Positions 48,574 to 57,994 of a stretch of 64,000 nt of DNA are shown piece after piece. How positions within the stretch are numbered: the first letter of the stretch is position 1; each line of letters starts with the position of its first letter. A program made the position numbers and the translations under genes. Origin of the DNA: Roseateles_B flavus (GTDB lineage: Bacteria > Pseudomonadota > Gammaproteobacteria > Burkholderiales > Burkholderiaceae_C); assembly GCF_039872765.1 (NCBI RefSeq), contig NZ_JBDPZC010000004.1, positions 186,001-250,000 of the forward strand, read 5' to 3'. The notes under the pieces are model-generated. The model ran no database searches, was not told the DNA's origin, and saw only the letters and a program-made list of their open reading frames with translations.

Positions 48574-49080
48574 ATGAGCGCCAACCGCCTCGCCCGCACC
48601 CTGTCCAAGCTGGACGCGCTTCCCGCCGCCCTGCGCCCCCTGGCGCGCAATGCGGTGCTGCGCCGGGCCGTGCCCTTCACCGGTACGGCCAAGCTGGACT
48701 TCCTGCGGCTGGAGCCGGCGGTGGCGGAGATCGCCATCGCCAACCGCCGCCCGGTGCAGAACCACATCGGCGGCGTGCATGCCGCCGCCATGGGCCTGCT
48801 GGCCGAGACGGCCACGGGCATGGTGGTGGGCATGAATGTGCGTGACGACTGCCTGCCCCTGTGCAAGTCCATGCACCTGGCCTTCAGGAAGCGCGCGACG
48901 GGCGGCCTCAGCGCCCGTGCCGTGCTGACCGAGCAGCAGCGCCAGCTGATGCAGGCCGAGCCCAAGGGCGAGGTGAGCGTGCAGGTGACGGTGACCGACG
49001 AGGCCGGGCTGAACCCGGTGGAATGTGAATTTGTCTGGGCCTGGGTTCCCAAGAACGCCCCAGCGCCCGCCAAGAACTGA
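48574..49080 (+). CDS. DUF4442 hotdog-fold (PaaI-like) protein
   Basis: The 168-residue protein has a hotdog-type core with N-H-I-G-G-V-H-A-A-A-M-G-L-L-A-E-T-A (the His-Gly-Gly helix start of PaaI/DUF4442 proteins), followed by beta strands ending in C-E-F-V-W-A-W. It probably hydrolyses or binds acyl-CoA. It lies between the FadJ-like and thiolase genes with short gaps and belongs to the operon. Confidence 0.84.
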   Translation: MSANRLARTLSKLDALPAALRPLARNAVLRRAVPFTGTAKLDFLRLEPAVAEIAIANRRPVQNHIGGVHAAAMGLLAETATGMVVGMNVRDDCLPLCKSMHLAFRKRATGGLSARAVLTEQQRQLMQAEPKGEVSVQVTVTDEAGLNPVECEFVWAWVPKNAPAPAKN

Positions 49081-49092
49081 AAGGTTGAAATC

Positions 49093-50337
49093 ATGGCCAA
49101 GCAAGTGCAAGAAGCCTATATCTGCGCCGCCACGCGCCTGCCCATCGGCAAGTCCGGCCGCGGTTACTACAAGAACACCCGCCCGGACGAGATGCTGGTG
49201 CGCGCCATGCAGGCCGCCCTGGCCCAGGTGCCGGGCCTGGACCCGGCCGCCATTGAAGACGCCATCGTGGGCTGCTCCTTCCCCGAAGGTGAACAGGGCA
49301 TGAACATCGCCCGCGTCGGCGCCGTGCTGGCCGGCCTGCCCAATTCCGTGGGCGGCGTGACGGTCAACCGTTACTGCGCCTCGGGCATCACCGCCCTGCA
49401 GATGGCCGCCGACCGCATCCGCGTGGGCGAGGCCGAGGTGATGATCGCCGCCGGTGTCGAGTCCATGTCCATGGTCCCCATGGGCGGCAACAAGCCGTCT
49501 CTGTCCCCCGCCATCTTCGAGCGCGACGCCAACATCGGCATCGCCTACGGCATGGGCCTGACCGCCGAGAAGGTCGCCCAGCAGTGGAAGGTGAGCCGCG
49601 AAGATCAAGATGCCTTCGCGCTGGAATCCCACCGCCGCGCCCTGGCCGCCATCGAGGCCGGCCACTTCAAGGCCGAGATGACGCCCTTCGAGATCCTCGA
49701 GCGCGTGCCCGACCTGGCCACCGGCGAGATCACCCTGAAGAAGCGCACGGTCGACATCGACGAAGGCCCCCGCAAGGACACCTCGCTGGAAGGCCTGGCC
49801 AAGCTCAAGCCCGTGTTCGCCGCACCCAAGGACCCCACGGGCAAGGCCACGGGCATGGGCAGCGTCACCGCCGGCAACAGCTCGCAGACCTCCGACGGCG
49901 CCGGCGCCCTGATCGTGGCTTCTGAAGCCGCCGTCAAGCGCTTCGGCCTGACCCCGCTGGCCCGCTTCGTGTCCTTCACCGTGCGTGGCGTGCCGCCCGA
50001 GATCATGGGCATCGGCCCCATCGAGGCCATCCCCGCCGCCCTGAAGCTGGCCGGCATCACCGCGGCCGACCTGGAGTGGGTCGAGCTGAACGAGGCCTTC
50101 GCCGCCCAGTCCCTGGCCGTGCTGAACGACCTGGACAGCAAGGGCATCGTCCTGGACCGCGCCAAGGTCAACCCCAACGGCGGCGCCATCGCCCTGGGCC
50201 ACCCGCTGGGCGCCACCGGTGCCATCCGCGCGGCTTCCGTCATCCACGGCCTGCGCCGCACGGGCGGCAAGTACGGCATGGTGACCATGTGCGTGGGCGC
50301 CGGCCAGGGTGCTGCCGGCATCCTGGAACGCCTGTGA
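49093..50337 (+). CDS. Acetyl-CoA C-acyltransferase (thiolase, FadA/FadI-like)
   Basis: The 414-residue thiolase has the acylation Cys in N-R-Y-C-A-S-G (about residue 95), the H-P motif in G-G-A-I-A-L-G-H-P-L-G-A-T-G and the C-terminal catalytic Cys in T-M-C-V-G-A-G-Q-G. It makes the last cut of beta-oxidation. It is the final gene of the operon, followed directly by a strong terminator. Confidence 0.94.
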   Translation: MAKQVQEAYICAATRLPIGKSGRGYYKNTRPDEMLVRAMQAALAQVPGLDPAAIEDAIVGCSFPEGEQGMNIARVGAVLAGLPNSVGGVTVNRYCASGITALQMAADRIRVGEAEVMIAAGVESMSMVPMGGNKPSLSPAIFERDANIGIAYGMGLTAEKVAQQWKVSREDQDAFALESHRRALAAIEAGHFKAEMTPFEILERVPDLATGEITLKKRTVDIDEGPRKDTSLEGLAKLKPVFAAPKDPTGKATGMGSVTAGNSSQTSDGAGALIVASEAAVKRFGLTPLARFVSFTVRGVPPEIMGIGPIEAIPAALKLAGITAADLEWVELNEAFAAQSLAVLNDLDSKGIVLDRAKVNPNGGAIALGHPLGATGAIRAASVIHGLRRTGGKYGMVTMCVGAGQGAAGILERL

Positions 50338-50349
50338 TCCCCTGCTGAG

Positions 50350-50374
50350 AACGCGGCCTGCGGGCCGCGTTTTT
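50350..50374 (+). terminator. Rho-independent terminator of the fad operon
   Basis: ACGCGGCC pairs with GGCCGCGT around a 4-nt loop and is followed by TTTT; an added A-T pair extends the stem. It lies 12 bp after the thiolase stop. Confidence 0.88.
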
Positions 50375-50411
50375 CATTGCAGGTCCGCATCTGTCGAGGA
50401 AGGAGCTCCTC

Positions 50412-51269
50412 ATGCTGCATTTCAAGGCTCGCGACGGCTTCGCGCTGAACGGCCATCTCTACGGCGACCCCGCCACCGCCCGCGCCGGCCTGCTGATCGC
50501 CCCGGCCATGGGCGTGGAGCAGCGCTACTACGCCGACTTCGCCCACTGGATGGCGGCCCAGGGCTGGCTGGTGATGAGCTTCGACTACCGCGGCATGGGC
50601 GCCTCGCGCCCGGCCGAGATGCGGCACTCGCTCAAGGGCCTGGATGCGGACATCCGCACCTGGGCCGAGCAGGACGCCGCCGCGGCGGTGGACGAGCTCG
50701 CGCGCCTGCTGGGGCCGGATCGCCCGCTGCACTGGCTGGGCCACAGCCTCGGCGGTCAGATCCTGGGCCTGCTGCCCAACCGCGAACGCATCGCCAAGGC
50801 GGTGACCGTGGGCAGCGGCAGCGGCTACTGGCGCCGCAACGCCGCCCAGCTCAAGCGCTATGTCTGGTGGCTGTGGTACGTGGTGGTGCCGCTCACGCTG
50901 CCGCTGTTCGGCTACTTCCCGGGCCGCCGCCTGCGCAAGGTCGGGGACCTGCCGCGCGGCGTCATGGCGCAGTGGCGGCGCTGGTGCCTGGACCGCCAGT
51001 ACATGATGGGCGAGGGCGGCGAGGCGCTTCGTCAGCGCTACGCGAGCCTGCAGACGCCCATGCTGTCGCTGTCCTTCACGGACGACGAGTTCATGTCCCG
51101 CTACAGCATCGAGCACCTGCACAGCTTCTATGCCGGCGCGCAGCCGCAGCTGCAGCACATCGCCCCGAAGGACGTGGGCGAGCGCCGCATCGGCCACTTC
51201 GGCTTCTTCCGCGCCCGCTTCGAGGCCAAGCTCTGGCCGCGCGTGAGCCACTGGCTGCAGGAGGCCTGA
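50412..51269 (+). CDS. Alpha/beta hydrolase
   Basis: A 285-residue alpha/beta hydrolase with G-L-L-I-A-P-A-M-G-V as oxyanion loop, S-F-D-Y-R-G-M-G-A-S, and the nucleophile elbow W-L-G-H-S-L-G-G (about residue 112). The Asp is probably in S-L-S-F-T-D-D-E-F and the His in I-G-H-F-G-F-F. A hydrophobic stretch (W-W-L-W-Y-V-V-V-P-L-T-L-P-L-F) forms the lid. This matches the predicted hydrolases of the YheT/serine aminopeptidase-like type. The substrate is unknown. It starts a short series of plus-strand genes after the fad terminator. Confidence 0.84.
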   Translation: MLHFKARDGFALNGHLYGDPATARAGLLIAPAMGVEQRYYADFAHWMAAQGWLVMSFDYRGMGASRPAEMRHSLKGLDADIRTWAEQDAAAAVDELARLLGPDRPLHWLGHSLGGQILGLLPNRERIAKAVTVGSGSGYWRRNAAQLKRYVWWLWYVVVPLTLPLFGYFPGRRLRKVGDLPRGVMAQWRRWCLDRQYMMGEGGEALRQRYASLQTPMLSLSFTDDEFMSRYSIEHLHSFYAGAQPQLQHIAPKDVGERRIGHFGFFRARFEAKLWPRVSHWLQEA

Positions 51270-51271
51270 AC

Positions 51272-51832
51272 ATGGAGGCAAGACCTGACCCCCATCGCGC
51301 CGCCGACCCCTCCCGCCGTCTGGCGCTTGGCGCGGCGCTGGTCGGCGGCAGCGGCCTGCTGAGCGGCTGCCAGGGCCAGCTGCCCGAGGGCTTCCAGGGC
51401 TGGACCGAGGCCCAGAAGGCCGTGCTGGAGCTGCGCTTCCACGCCCGCAAGCACGAGGGGGCCTGGACCGTGCCCCAGCTGCTGGAGCACCTGGCCCAGA
51501 GCATCGAGTACTCGATGAGCGGCTATCCGGCGCCCAAGCCGGCCTGGTTCCAGTCCACCCTGGGCAAGACGGCCTTCGCGCTCTTCGACGCCCGCGGCAA
51601 GATGAACCACGACCGCGACGAGCCCATCCCCGGCGCCCCGGCCCTGGACGCCGAGGCCACGCTCAAGCACGGCGTGCAGCGCCTGCTCGATGCCATGGAC
51701 GCCTTCGCGGCCTGGACCGGCCCCCTGAAGCCCCATTTCGCCTACGGGCCGCTCAGCAAGCCCGAGTACCAGCGCGCCCACCTGATGCACCTTGCCCACC
51801 ACTGGGAGCGGCTGCAGCCTGCTGCGGCCTGA
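51272..51832 (+). CDS. DUF1569 family protein with lipoprotein/Tat-like signal
   Basis: A 186-residue protein that begins right after the hydrolase stop. The N-terminus has S-R-R-L-A-L-G-A-A-L followed by L-L-S-G-C, a twin-arginine-like lipoprotein signal. The body (L-P-E-G-F-Q-G-W-T; L-L-E-H-L-A-Q-S-I-E-Y-S-M-S-G-Y; H-L-M-H-L-A-H-H-W) matches DUF1569, a DinB-like helical bundle with conserved His that may bind metal. One exact copy of the GCAAGACCTGACCCC motif covers codons 2-7. Confidence 0.8.
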   Translation: MEARPDPHRAADPSRRLALGAALVGGSGLLSGCQGQLPEGFQGWTEAQKAVLELRFHARKHEGAWTVPQLLEHLAQSIEYSMSGYPAPKPAWFQSTLGKTAFALFDARGKMNHDRDEPIPGAPALDAEATLKHGVQRLLDAMDAFAAWTGPLKPHFAYGPLSKPEYQRAHLMHLAHHWERLQPAAA

Positions 51833-51905
51833 CCCTCAGACCTGCCAGGGCCGCGCACCGCTCTGGCATCATCCGCCCCCAAGGAATTTGCCTGGAGAGA
51901 ATGCC

Positions 51906-52670
51906 GTGACCATCAAGACCGCCACCGTCAACGGCGTGCTGACCCTCGAGATCGCACGCCCCGAGAAGAAGAACGCGCTGACCCGCGCCATGTACCAGGC
52001 CATGGCCGACGCTCTGATCGCCGCCAATGGCGACAAGGCCGTGCGCGCCGTGCTGATCCAGGGCCAGCCCCAGATCTTCACCTCGGGCAATGACATCGAG
52101 GACTTCATGGGCAGCCCGCCGCGGGACGAGAACGCGCCGGTCTTCCAGTTCATGCGCGCCCTGCTGGGCTGCGAGAAGCCGGTGATCGCCGCCGTGAACG
52201 GCGCGGCCATCGGCATCGGCACCACGCTGCTGCTGCACTGCGACTTCGTCTACGTGGCCGACGACGCCCGCCTGGCCATGCCCTTCGTGAGCCTGGGCCT
52301 GGTGCCGGAGTTCGGCTCCAGCCTGGTCGTGCCGCGCCTGATGGGCCATGTGAAGGCCGCCGAGAAGCTGCTGCTGGGCGACCCCTTCACCGGCGCGGAT
52401 GCCGTGGAATGCGGCATCGCCAACGCCGTGCTGCCGGCCGGCGAGGTCGTCAACCAGGCCCGCCGCGTGGCCGAGCGCTTCAACAGCCTGGCGCCCAGCG
52501 CCGTGCGCGAGAGCAAGCGCCTGATGCGCCGCCACAGCATCGAGCAGCTGCAGGAAGCCATCAAGACGGAGGCCGAGATCTTCGGCGCCCGCCTGCGCTC
52601 GCCCGAGGCCACCGAGGCCTTCCAGGCCTTCTTCCAGAAGCGCCAGCCCGACTTCTCCCAGTTCGACTGA
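51906..52670 (+). CDS. Enoyl-CoA hydratase/isomerase
   Basis: The 254-residue crotonase starts at GTG 51906, supported by GGAGAGA 5 bp upstream. It shows the oxyanion loop I-F-T-S-G-N-D-I-E-D-F and A-A-V-N-G-A-A-I-G-I-G-T-T. A catalytic Glu may lie in L-V-P-E-F-G-S-S, as in the isomerase-like subgroup. It probably acts in fatty-acid or branched acyl-CoA breakdown. Confidence 0.9.
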   Translation: MTIKTATVNGVLTLEIARPEKKNALTRAMYQAMADALIAANGDKAVRAVLIQGQPQIFTSGNDIEDFMGSPPRDENAPVFQFMRALLGCEKPVIAAVNGAAIGIGTTLLLHCDFVYVADDARLAMPFVSLGLVPEFGSSLVVPRLMGHVKAAEKLLLGDPFTGADAVECGIANAVLPAGEVVNQARRVAERFNSLAPSAVRESKRLMRRHSIEQLQEAIKTEAEIFGARLRSPEATEAFQAFFQKRQPDFSQFD

Positions 52671-53410
52671 TGCTGGGCCCGGCCAAGCTGCTGCTGGCAC
52701 CGGTGCTGCTGTGGCAGGGTCGGCAGGTGCGCCGTCGCGCCCTGCAGCTGCCCGAAGCCAGCGGCGCCCGGGCCGGGCAGGCCGGGGAGGGCGCACTGAA
52801 GCTGCGTCTGCTCATCGTCGGGGACTCCTCCGGCGCCGGCGTGGGCGCCCCCACGCAAGACCTGGCCCTCGCCGGCCGCCTGGCCGCGCACCTGGCCCAG
52901 GCCCTGGACGGCCGCGTGCACTGGCAGCTGGTGGCCCGCACCGGGCATGACAGCGCCGATGCCCGCGAGCATCTGGCGCAGGCCGCGCTGCAGCCGGCCG
53001 ACGTGCTGGTGACGGCCCTGGGTGTGAACGACGTCGTCGGCCAGCGTCGCGCCAGCCACTGCCTGCGTGACCTCGACGCCATCCACGCGCTGGCCCGCCA
53101 GCGCTGCGGCGTGCGCTACAGCCTGCACAGCGCCGTGCCGCCCATGCATGCCTTCCCGCTGCTGCCCCAGCCCCTGCGATGGATGCTGGGCGCGCAGGCG
53201 CAGCGCCTGAACCGTCGCCTGGCCCGCCACCTGATGGGCCGGCGCGACCGCGGCCTGCAGTCCCTGCCGGCGCATCTGCACGGCCCCGCCGCCGCCCAGC
53301 ACATGGCCGAGGACGGCTTCCATCCCGGCCCGGCGGGCTACGAGGTCTGGGCGCAGGCGCTGAGCCAGCGCCTGGTGCGGGAGCGCAAGGTCTGGTCGGA
53401 CGCGGACTGA
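52670..53410 (+). CDS. SGNH/GDSL-family hydrolase
   Basis: The 246-residue protein starts at an ATG overlapping the hydratase stop (TGATG). It has the four SGNH blocks: I-V-G-D-S-S-G-A-G (Ser), a Gly region (A-R-T-G-H-D), V-T-A-L-G-V-N-D-V (Asn) and D-G-F-H-P (Asp/His). The N-terminal L-L-L-A-P-V-L-L-W-Q may be an uncleaved membrane anchor. It is probably an esterase of the envelope or cytoplasm; the substrate is unknown. Confidence 0.87.
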   Translation: MLGPAKLLLAPVLLWQGRQVRRRALQLPEASGARAGQAGEGALKLRLLIVGDSSGAGVGAPTQDLALAGRLAAHLAQALDGRVHWQLVARTGHDSADAREHLAQAALQPADVLVTALGVNDVVGQRRASHCLRDLDAIHALARQRCGVRYSLHSAVPPMHAFPLLPQPLRWMLGAQAQRLNRRLARHLMGRRDRGLQSLPAHLHGPAAAQHMAEDGFHPGPAGYEVWAQALSQRLVRERKVWSDAD

Positions 53411-53417
53411 GCGGCCG

Positions 53418-54566
53418 TCAGATCACGTTGAGCTCGAGGTAGGGCTCGCCGCGCAGCAGGCGGTCCGGCCCCAGGGGCGACAGATCCAGCGTCTCGTAAC
53501 TGCCCGTGGCGATCCATTCAGCCAGGCCGCGGCCCACGCCCGGCGCATGCTGCAGACCGTGGCCCGAGAAGCCGCAGGCCAGCAGCAGGTGCTCCTGGCC
53601 AGGCCAGGGGCCCACGAGGCCGTTGTGGTCGACGTCGTTCATCTCGTAGTAGCCCGCCCAGCTGCGCGCCTGGCGCAGGCTGGCAAAACCTGGCACCCGT
53701 TCGGCCAGCGCGGGCCAGAGCCTCTCCTCGAAAAGGTAGTCCTCGGGGTCCAGCGGGAGGTCCGGCGCATCCTCGCCAAAGGGCGGCCCGCCGCAGATGA
53801 ACTGGCCGGCGCCCTCGGGGCGGAACCAGAGGCCGGAAGGGTCGATGACCAGCGGGCAGCCCGGGGCCGGCTCCTCGGTGCGGAAGGCATAGACGCTGCG
53901 CCGCCGCGCGCTGACGGGCAGGGCGATGCCCGCCGTGGCCGCCAGCGGCGCGGACCAGGCGCCGCAGGCCAGCACGAAGCGGTCCGCCTGCAGCAGGCCG
54001 CCGCCGGCCACCTGCACGCCGCAGACCTGGCCCTGGCTGTCGAGCTCGAAGCGCTGGGCCTCGTCCTTCAGGTACTGCACGCCCGCGGCCTGCGCCCGCT
54101 GCTTGAGCGACTGCAGCAGGCCCCAGCCGTCGAACCAGCCCTCGCCGCTGCGGCCCCAGCTGCCCAGGGCCAGGTCTTGCGTGGCCAGCCAGGGGAAGCG
54201 GCGCTGCAGCTCGGGCAGCTCCAGCAGGGTGACGTCCGCGCCCTGCGCGCGCTGGATCGCGTTCAGGGCCTGCTGTTGCGCGGCACCCGAGGGCGGGATC
54301 AGGTAGAGATAGCCCTGCTCCACCAGCCCGGCTTGCGACCCGGCGGCGCGCAGCACCTCCAGGCCGTGCAGGGAGAGGGCGATGTTCAGCGGCGTGGAGA
54401 ACTGCTGGCGGATGGAGGCGGCCGAGCGCGCCGAGGAGGCGAGCTCGTAGCTGGGATCGCGCTCCAGCACCGTGATGCGCCCGCGCCAGCCGGGCCGCTC
54501 GGCCAGGCTGGCCGCCACCGCGCTGCCCAGGGCGCCGCCGCCGATGATCAGCAGGCTGTCCGGCAT
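53418..54566 (-). CDS. FAD-dependent oxidoreductase (DAO family)
   Basis: A 382-residue protein with the dinucleotide motif L-L-I-I-G-G-G-A-L-G-S-A-V at the N-terminus, the S-A-R-S-A-A-S-I-R-Q-Q region near the flavin, and a C-terminal G-F-S-G-H-G-L-Q-H-A-P-G flavin-binding end, as in glycine/sarcosine oxidase-type enzymes. It probably oxidises an amine or imino acid. It is convergent with the SGNH hydrolase gene and 9 bp after the thioesterase gene. Confidence 0.9.
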   Translation of the reverse strand: MPDSLLIIGGGALGSAVAASLAERPGWRGRITVLERDPSYELASSARSAASIRQQFSTPLNIALSLHGLEVLRAAGSQAGLVEQGYLYLIPPSGAAQQQALNAIQRAQGADVTLLELPELQRRFPWLATQDLALGSWGRSGEGWFDGWGLLQSLKQRAQAAGVQYLKDEAQRFELDSQGQVCGVQVAGGGLLQADRFVLACGAWSAPLAATAGIALPVSARRRSVYAFRTEEPAPGCPLVIDPSGLWFRPEGAGQFICGGPPFGEDAPDLPLDPEDYLFEERLWPALAERVPGFASLRQARSWAGYYEMNDVDHNGLVGPWPGQEHLLLACGFSGHGLQHAPGVGRGLAEWIATGSYETLDLSPLGPDRLLRGEPYLELNVI

Positions 54567-54575
54567 GGGCGGTGT

Positions 54576-55016
54576 TCAGTCTTCGAGGGTGAAGGGGCGG
54601 GGCTTGCCGTCTTTGTCGATGGCCACGTAGGTCAGCTGCGCCTCGGTGACCTTGACCACATGCGGGCTGGCCGGGTTGCGCTCGGCAATCACCTCGACCT
54701 GCACGGTGACGGAGGTGCGGCCCACCCGCACCACCTGGGCATAGAAGGACAGCAGGTCGCCGATGGACACCGGTTGCTTGAAGAGGAACTCCTTGACCGC
54801 CACCGTGGTGATGCGGCCGCGCGAGATGCGCGCCGGCAGGATGGAGCCGGCGATGTCCACCTGGGCCATGATCCAGCCGCCGAAGACGTCGCCATTGTGG
54901 TTGGCGTCGGCCGGCATGGGCATCACGCGCAGCACCAGCTCGCGGGGCCAGACGCGGGCATCAGGGGCGGGGGCGGCGCTGGGGGCCGGAGCCAGGGGGC
55001 TTTGGGTGTCGGACAT
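54576..55016 (-). CDS. Acyl-CoA thioesterase (YciA-type hotdog)
   Basis: A 146-residue hotdog protein with A-D-A-N-H-N-G-D-V-F-G-G-W-I-M (active-site region), D-I-A-G-S-I-L-P-A-R and T-V-A-V-K-E-F-L-F-K-Q-P-V, as in YciA/acyl-CoA hydrolases. An Ala/Pro-rich N-terminal 20 residues precede the domain. It hydrolyses acyl-CoA in the cytoplasm. It shares a 51-bp divergent gap with the ABC transporter gene. Confidence 0.9.
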   Translation of the reverse strand: MSDTQSPLAPAPSAAPAPDARVWPRELVLRVMPMPADANHNGDVFGGWIMAQVDIAGSILPARISRGRITTVAVKEFLFKQPVSIGDLLSFYAQVVRVGRTSVTVQVEVIAERNPASPHVVKVTEAQLTYVAIDKDGKPRPFTLED

Positions 55017-55067
55017 GATGGCAATCGGGACTGCAGTGACAATGCGGCCCATTCTCTCCCTATCACC

Positions 55068-56912
55068 ATGCGCCGTCATCCTTCTGCCACGACCACTGCC
55101 TCCTCCTCGCACGCAGGCTCGGCCCAGGGGGGCACCGCGCCGCGGCTGGACACCACCGTCAAGGGCGACTGGGGCACCGTCGCCAAGCTCATGCCCTATC
55201 TGTGGCACTACCGCTGGCGGGTGAGCCTGGCCCTGGGCTTCATGCTGGCCGCCAAGCTGGCCAATGTGGGCGTGCCGCTGCTGCTGAAGGAACTGGTGGA
55301 CAGCCTGAGCCTCAAGCCCGGCTCGGCCGAGGCGATGCTGGCAGTGCCGGTGGGCCTGCTGCTGGCCTACGGCCTGCTGCGGCTGTCGACCTCGCTGTTC
55401 ACCGAGCTGCGCGAGCTGGTCTTCGCCAAGGCCACCGAGGGCACCTCGCGGGCCATCTCGCTGCAGGTCTTCCGGCACCTGCATGATCTCTCCCTGCGCT
55501 TCCACCTGGAGCGCCAGACCGGCGGCATGACGCGTGACATCGAGCGCGGCACCCGTGCCGTGCACTCGCTGATCTCGTATTCGCTCTACAGCATCCTGCC
55601 CACGCTGATCGAGGTGGTGCTGGTGCTGGGCCTGCTCGGGATCAAGTTCGATGCCGTCTTCGCGCTGATCACCATCGCCGCACTGGTCATCTACATCGCC
55701 TTCACGGTCTACGTGACCGAGTGGCGCACCCAGTTCCGCAAGCAGCTCAACGAGCTGGACTCGGTGGCGCACAGCAAGGCCATCGACTCCCTGCTGAACT
55801 ACGAGACCGTCAAGTACTTCAACAACGAGGACTTCGAGGCCCACCGCTACAACGAGAGCCTGGAGAAGCTGCGCCGCGCGCAGCTGAAGTCGCAGAGCAC
55901 GCTGTCCATGCTCAACACCGGGCAGCAGCTGATCATCGCCCTGGCCCTGGTGGCCATGCTGTGGCGGGCCACGCAGGGCGTGGTGTCGGGGCACATGAGC
56001 CTCGGGGACCTGGTGATGGTCAACGCCTTCATGATCCAGCTCTACATCCCGCTCAACTTCCTGGGCGTGATCTACCGCGAGATCAAGCAGAGCCTGACCG
56101 ACCTGGAGAAGATGTTCCAGCTGCTGTCCCGGGAGCGCGAGGTCGCGGACGCGCCGGACGCGCCAGCCCTGGCGGTGCCCCACGGCGCTGTGCGCTTCGA
56201 GGACGTACGCTTTGCCTACGACCCCGAGCGGCCCATCCTGCACGGCATCAGCTTCGAGATCCCGGCCGGCAAGAAGGTGGCCGTGGTGGGCCCCAGCGGC
56301 TCGGGCAAGAGCACGCTGGCGCGCCTGCTGTACCGCTTCTATGACGTCGACGGCGGCCGCATCCGCATCGACGGCCAGGACATCCGCACCGTGCAGCAGG
56401 GCTCGGTGCGCCGCGCCATCGGCATCGTGCCCCAGGACACCGTGCTCTTCAACGACAGCATCGCCTACAACATCGGCTACGGCCGGCCCGGGTCCACGCA
56501 GGCCGAGATCGAGACCGCGGCGAAGGCGGCCCACATCCACGGCTTCATCGCGGCCACGCCCAAGGGCTACGAGACCACGGTGGGCGAGCGCGGGCTCAAG
56601 CTCTCGGGTGGCGAGAAGCAGCGCGTGGCCATCGCCCGCACGCTGCTGAAGAACCCGCCCATCCTGATCTTCGACGAAGCCACCTCGGCCCTGGACTCCA
56701 GCAACGAGCGCGCCATCCAGGCGGAGCTGGAAGCCGCGGCGCAGAACAAGACCGTGCTGGTGATCGCGCACCGGCTCTCCACCATCGTGGACGCGCATGA
56801 GATCCTCGTGATGGAGCAGGGCCGCATCATCGAGCGCGGCACCCATGCCCAGCTGCTGGCGCAGCAGGGCCGCTACGCCCGCATGTGGGCGCTGCAGCAG
56901 GCCGCCCATTGA
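55068..56912 (+). CDS. Atm1/HMT1-type ABC exporter (membrane and ATPase fused)
   Basis: The 614-residue half-transporter has six transmembrane helices (residues about 45-330) and an ATPase with Walker A V-G-P-S-G-S-G-K-S, signature L-S-G-G-E-K-Q-R and Walker B I-L-I-F-D-E-A-T-S-A-L-D. Motifs in the membrane part (N-Y-E-T-V-K-Y-F-N-N-E; L-P-L/I-P-L-N-F-L-G) are typical of the Atm1/HMT1 branch, which exports glutathione-linked metals or sulfur species. The start at 55068 is the best ATG; frames that continue upstream are non-coding. Confidence 0.92.
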   Translation: MRRHPSATTTASSSHAGSAQGGTAPRLDTTVKGDWGTVAKLMPYLWHYRWRVSLALGFMLAAKLANVGVPLLLKELVDSLSLKPGSAEAMLAVPVGLLLAYGLLRLSTSLFTELRELVFAKATEGTSRAISLQVFRHLHDLSLRFHLERQTGGMTRDIERGTRAVHSLISYSLYSILPTLIEVVLVLGLLGIKFDAVFALITIAALVIYIAFTVYVTEWRTQFRKQLNELDSVAHSKAIDSLLNYETVKYFNNEDFEAHRYNESLEKLRRAQLKSQSTLSMLNTGQQLIIALALVAMLWRATQGVVSGHMSLGDLVMVNAFMIQLYIPLNFLGVIYREIKQSLTDLEKMFQLLSREREVADAPDAPALAVPHGAVRFEDVRFAYDPERPILHGISFEIPAGKKVAVVGPSGSGKSTLARLLYRFYDVDGGRIRIDGQDIRTVQQGSVRRAIGIVPQDTVLFNDSIAYNIGYGRPGSTQAEIETAAKAAHIHGFIAATPKGYETTVGERGLKLSGGEKQRVAIARTLLKNPPILIFDEATSALDSSNERAIQAELEAAAQNKTVLVIAHRLSTIVDAHEILVMEQGRIIERGTHAQLLAQQGRYARMWALQQAAH

Positions 56913-56955
56913 TCCCCTGGATCACATCTCCGGACCCGTTCGCTACACTGCCCCC

Positions 56956-57891
56956 GTGGAAACCAAATGGCTTGAAGATTTCGTCAGCCTGGCCGAGACG
57001 CGCAGCTTCTCGCGATCGGCCCAGCTGCGGCACGTGACCCAGCCGGCCTTCTCGCGCCGCATCCAGGCGCTGGAGGCCTGGGCGGGCGTGGACCTGGTGG
57101 ATCGCTCGTCCTACCCCACGCGCCTCACCGCGGCAGGCGAGACCCTGCTCGGGCAGGCGATGGAGGTGCTGGGCAACCTGCAGGCCACGCGCAACATGCT
57201 GCGCAGCCATCAGTCGGCCGGGCAGGACATGATCGAGTTCGCCGTGCCGCACTCGCTCGCCTTCAGCTTCTTCCCGCACTGGCTGATGGAGCTGCGCCAG
57301 CGCTTCGGCGCAGTCAAGAGCCGGCTCAATGCCTTGAACGTGCACGACGCCACCCTGCAGCTCAGCGAAGGCAACTGCGACCTGCTGGTGGTGTATCACC
57401 ACGCGAGCCAGCCCCTTCAGCTGGACCCGGAGCGCTACGAGATGGCCTCCCTGGGCCACGAGACCCTGGCCGCCTACGCTCGCTCGGATTCGCAGGGGCG
57501 GCCCCTGTTCAGCCTGCCCGGCCATCCGGGCCAGAAGATCCCCTTCCTCAGCTACGCCGCGGGGGCCTACCTGGGCCGCCTGGTGGAGCTGATCGTCAAG
57601 GCTTCGCCCACGCCCCTGAACCTCGATGCGCTCTACGAGACCGACATGGCCGAGAGCCTCAAGGCCATGGCCATCGAGGGCCACGGCCTGGCCTTCCTGC
57701 CTGCGAGTTCCGTGGCACGCGAGCTCAAGTCCGGCCGCCTGGTGCGGGCCGCGCCCGAGGGCCAGTTCGAGCTGAGCATGGACCTGCGCATCTACCGCGA
57801 GCGCCCGGCCATCGCCAAGCGCAGCAAGCCCGCGGCGCTGGCGCTGTGGAACTACCTCAAGGATGAGCAGGGTGCGGCCCAGGGCGGCTGA
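56956..57891 (+). CDS. LysR-family transcriptional regulator
   Basis: The 311-residue regulator starts at GTG 56956 (V-E-T-K-W-L-E-D-F). An N-terminal winged HTH (F-S-R-S-A-Q-L-R-H-V-T-Q-P-A-F-S-R-R-I) is followed by a periplasmic-binding-like effector domain. The sequence class (hypochlorite/YjiE-like: I-E-F-A-V-P-H-S-L-A-F-S-F-F-P) is similar to regulators beside amino-acid transport genes. The next gene encodes an amino-acid binding protein that it may control. Confidence 0.87.
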   Translation: METKWLEDFVSLAETRSFSRSAQLRHVTQPAFSRRIQALEAWAGVDLVDRSSYPTRLTAAGETLLGQAMEVLGNLQATRNMLRSHQSAGQDMIEFAVPHSLAFSFFPHWLMELRQRFGAVKSRLNALNVHDATLQLSEGNCDLLVVYHHASQPLQLDPERYEMASLGHETLAAYARSDSQGRPLFSLPGHPGQKIPFLSYAAGAYLGRLVELIVKASPTPLNLDALYETDMAESLKAMAIEGHGLAFLPASSVARELKSGRLVRAAPEGQFELSMDLRIYRERPAIAKRSKPAALALWNYLKDEQGAAQGG

Positions 57892-57994
57892 GGGTCCGCT
57901 GCCCGGCGCCCCGATTTTTGCGGTACAAGCTCGTCATGTGTGCGCTGCCCGCGGCCGCGCCAACCCCATCCCCTGTCATCAAGGAGCGAACCCG